Below are positions 4,272 to 5,714 of a stretch of 5,714 nucleotides of DNA, piece by piece. Each line of letters starts with the position of its first letter. The first letter of the stretch is position 1. The translations under genes and the position numbers were made by a program. Source of the DNA: an archaeon (lineage in GTDB: Archaea; Hydrothermarchaeota; Hydrothermarchaeia; Hydrothermarchaeales; JALUUU01); assembly GCA_027021185.1 (NCBI GenBank), contig JALUUU010000246.1, positions 1 to 5,714 of the forward strand, in the 5' to 3' direction. The notes under the pieces were generated by a model. That model was not told the origin of the DNA. It worked only from the letters and a program-made list of their open reading frames with translations, and made no database searches.

Positions 4272-5549
4272 ATGAGCTACAGGGAATACGCATTCAAGGT
4301 TAGAGAAACTATAAAGAAACATCATCAGTGGATGAGCAAATCTTTGCCGATGATTGCCAGTGAAAACATCACCAGCGCCCTTGTTCGCGAGGTGACGGCC
4401 AGTGACTTCGCCCATAGGTATGCCGAAGGGAAGCCAGGGAAGAGGCTCTATCAGGGATGCAAATACATAGACGAGGTTGAGAACATAGCCGTTGACCTGG
4501 CGAAGAAACTCTTCGACGCCCCTTACGTCAACGTACTACCCACCTCGGGGGTTGTCTCAAATTTATCGGTCTATACAGCATTTTCAAAACCAGGGGATAC
4601 TCTTATGGCCCTGAAGGTTACCCACGGTGGGCACATAAGCCACGCGGAGCTTAGCGCCGCAGGCGTGCGGGGGCTTAAAGTAAAGACCTTCCCCTTTGAC
4701 CATGAAAAGATGAACATCGACGTGGAGAAGAGCATTGAAAAGATAAGGGAGGTGAAGCCGAGGATAATCCTCTTCGGTGCAAGCGTCTTTCTGTTCCCCC
4801 ATCCGGTGAGGGAGCTGAGGGAGGCTGCGGACGAGGTGGGAGCGACGGTGATGTATGACGCCGCCCATGTCCTGGGCCTCATAGCTGGGGGAGAGTTTCA
4901 GCAGCCTCTCAAAGAGGGGGTGGATGTCATAAGCAGCTCCCGGCACAAGACTTTCCCTGGGCCTCAGGGAGGCATAATTCTGGCTAAGGAGGAGTACAGT
5001 AAGATCATTGACAGGGCCGTTTTTCCGGGTCTTGTCTCGAATCATCACCTTCACCACTTAGCTGGCTTGGCGGTTGCCCTTGCCGAAATGCTTGAATTCG
5101 GCAAAAGCTACGCCAGCCAGATAGTTAAAAACTCCAAAGCCCTTGCTAAGGCTCTCGATGACAGAGGCTTTAATGTGCTGTGCAAGGATCAGGGATATAC
5201 GAAGTCGCATCACGTCCTTGTAGACGTTTCTGAGCAGGGGGGCGGAACCTTTGTGGCGGAGACCCTTGAGAAAGCCAACATAATAATCAATAAGAATCTC
5301 CTTCCATGGGACGACATCTCCAAGGCTGCCAATCCCAGCGGCATAAGGCTGGGAACCCAGGAGCTTACGCGGATAGGCATGAAAGAGGGGGAGATGGAGG
5401 AAGTCGCAGATTTCTTCAAAAGGCTTGTAATAGATAGAGAAAGCGTAGAAAAGGTTAAAAATGATGTAGTAGAGATGAGAGAAAATTTTACGGAGGTTAG
5501 GTACGCTTTCGATTCACAGAACCCCTACAAATACTATGAATTCTTATGA
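4272..5549 (+). CDS. glyA: Serine hydroxymethyltransferase, archaeal type
   Basis: This 425-aa cytoplasmic PLP enzyme interconverts serine and glycine, moving the C1 unit to a pterin; in an F420-using archaeon the carrier may be tetrahydromethanopterin (inference). Family motifs are complete: IASENITS (28-35, E31 acid/base), HRYAEGKPGKRLYQG (48-62, Y50), KYIDEVE (64-70), THGGHISH (117-124), YDAAHVLGLIAGG (195-207, D196 contacts the PLP ring and H199 is conserved), SSSRHKTFPGPQGG (221-234, Schiff-base lysine K226) and PSGIRLGT (355-362, R359 binds the substrate carboxylate). Length is normal for SHMT (about 420). The residue two before K226 is Arg where many SHMTs have Thr. GGAG 8 nt upstream supports the ATG. 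serB follows after 9 bp, so the pair probably forms a serine/glycine operon. Confidence 0.93.
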   Translation: MSYREYAFKVRETIKKHHQWMSKSLPMIASENITSALVREVTASDFAHRYAEGKPGKRLYQGCKYIDEVENIAVDLAKKLFDAPYVNVLPTSGVVSNLSVYTAFSKPGDTLMALKVTHGGHISHAELSAAGVRGLKVKTFPFDHEKMNIDVEKSIEKIREVKPRIILFGASVFLFPHPVRELREAADEVGATVMYDAAHVLGLIAGGEFQQPLKEGVDVISSSRHKTFPGPQGGIILAKEEYSKIIDRAVFPGLVSNHHLHHLAGLAVALAEMLEFGKSYASQIVKNSKALAKALDDRGFNVLCKDQGYTKSHHVLVDVSEQGGGTFVAETLEKANIIINKNLLPWDDISKAANPSGIRLGTQELTRIGMKEGEMEEVADFFKRLVIDRESVEKVKNDVVEMRENFTEVRYAFDSQNPYKYYEFL

Positions 5550-5554
5550 GGTGA
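5548..5554 (+). promoter_or_regulatory. Shine-Dalgarno that sets the serB TTG start
   Basis: GAGGTGA overlaps the end of the glyA stop codon and matches seven bases of the archaeal consensus GGAGGTGATC. It lies 4 nt before TTG at 5559. In that frame a TGA (5547-5549) lies just upstream, and no ATG or GTG comes before the TTG. The next in-frame candidate, GTG at 5568, is too far from this site and would remove residues before the catalytic strand. This makes TTG the likely serB start and links its translation to glyA termination. Confidence 0.75.
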
Positions 5555-5558
5555 GGAT

Positions 5559-5714
5559 TTGAAACTGGTGGCCTTCGACCTAGACAGCACTCTGATAGAC
5601 GCCGAATCAGTGGACGAGTTCGCAAAGCTCCTTGGGAAAGGAGAAGAGGTGGCTAAGATAACTGATAAGGCCATGAAGGGAGAGATCAAGTTCGAGGAAG
5701 CCCTTATCCAGCGG
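5559..5714 (+). CDS. serB: Phosphoserine phosphatase, 5' part only
   Basis: The first 52 codons of a gene running off the window are visible. From TTG the product reads (M)KLVAFDLDSTLIDAESVDEF, then an AKLLG region, VAKITDKAMKGEIKFEEAL and IQR at the edge. FDLDSTLI is HAD-superfamily motif I, with nucleophile D7 and acid/base D9. The following ES-x-DE, VxxITxxAMxGEIxFEEAL pattern is characteristic of SerB rather than other HAD phosphatases. SerB hydrolyses O-phosphoserine to serine, the last step of the phosphorylated serine pathway. There is no N-terminal ACT domain, as in short archaeal SerB. It lies 9 bp after glyA, which uses its product serine. Motifs II-IV are outside the window. Confidence 0.88.
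   Translation, partial: MKLVAFDLDSTLIDAESVDEFAKLLGKGEEVAKITDKAMKGEIKFEEALIQR

Noticed and set aside
4258..4274. Five-codon upstream ORF (ATG GAG TTG AAT ACA TGA) overlapping the glyA ATG
   Set aside because: Its only support is an ATG formed beside the GGAG element; it lacks its own ribosome site and is better explained as part of the glyA Shine-Dalgarno region.
4188..4415. Possible 76-residue N-terminal extension of the DHH gene
   Set aside because: It would overlap the glyA start and promoter on the opposite strand, lacks domain character, and the Rossmann fold begins naturally at MILLLGC, with a TATA-like tract placed for that ATG.
4584..5057. Minus-strand 157-aa open frame inside glyA
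   Set aside because: It lies wholly antisense to a well-conserved SHMT, has no domain-like pattern and no promoter or ribosome site that I can see.

Overview
The window looks like archaeal chromosome, probably from an F420-using euryarchaeal-type lineage; I cannot name the genus. Several observations support this. Two tRNA genes lack an encoded CCA tail. TATA-like boxes lie about 24-30 nt from gene starts, and several genes have no Shine-Dalgarno and look leaderless. There is an F420-hydrogenase-beta family iron-sulfur flavoprotein, an OGG1-type DNA glycosylase, a fused RCK-DHH-DHHA1 phosphoesterase, and a tiny Arg/Lys-rich protein resembling ribosomal protein eL41. I see no insertion sequence, CRISPR array, phage gene or other mobile element.

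Layout: positions 13-450 hold a minus-strand RNA/translation cluster: tRNA-Leu(UAG), a 37-codon basic gene with its own TATA box and hairpin/U-tract terminator, and tRNA-Lys(CUU). A perfect 14-bp palindromic TATA element at 471-484 lies midway between tRNA-Lys and a plus-strand operon and probably drives both. That operon runs 507-2771: a stand-alone CheY-like receiver, an FrhB/FpoF-like F420 oxidoreductase with two N-terminal [4Fe-4S] motifs, and an 8-oxoguanine DNA glycosylase. Gaps are 31 and 2 nt.

The operon converges, with only 6 bp between stop codons, on a minus-strand gene (2778-4187) encoding a soluble RCK-like Rossmann domain fused to DHH and DHHA1 domains. Its metal-binding motifs are slightly unusual. 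An 84-bp AT-rich divergent promoter separates it from glyA (serine hydroxymethyltransferase, 4272-5549). glyA is followed after 9 bp by a TTG-initiated serB (phosphoserine phosphatase) cut by the window edge.

Functional reading: glyA-serB is a coherent serine/glycine/one-carbon unit (SerB makes serine; SHMT converts it to glycine plus a C1 unit). The receiver/F420/OGG operon joins a signalling domain, a redox enzyme and repair of oxidised guanine. An oxidative or redox-stress role is an inference from co-location, not shown by sequence. The RCK-DHH protein is a reasonable candidate for nucleotide-signal degradation, for example cyclic di-AMP or short oligonucleotides, but its substrate cannot be read from sequence.
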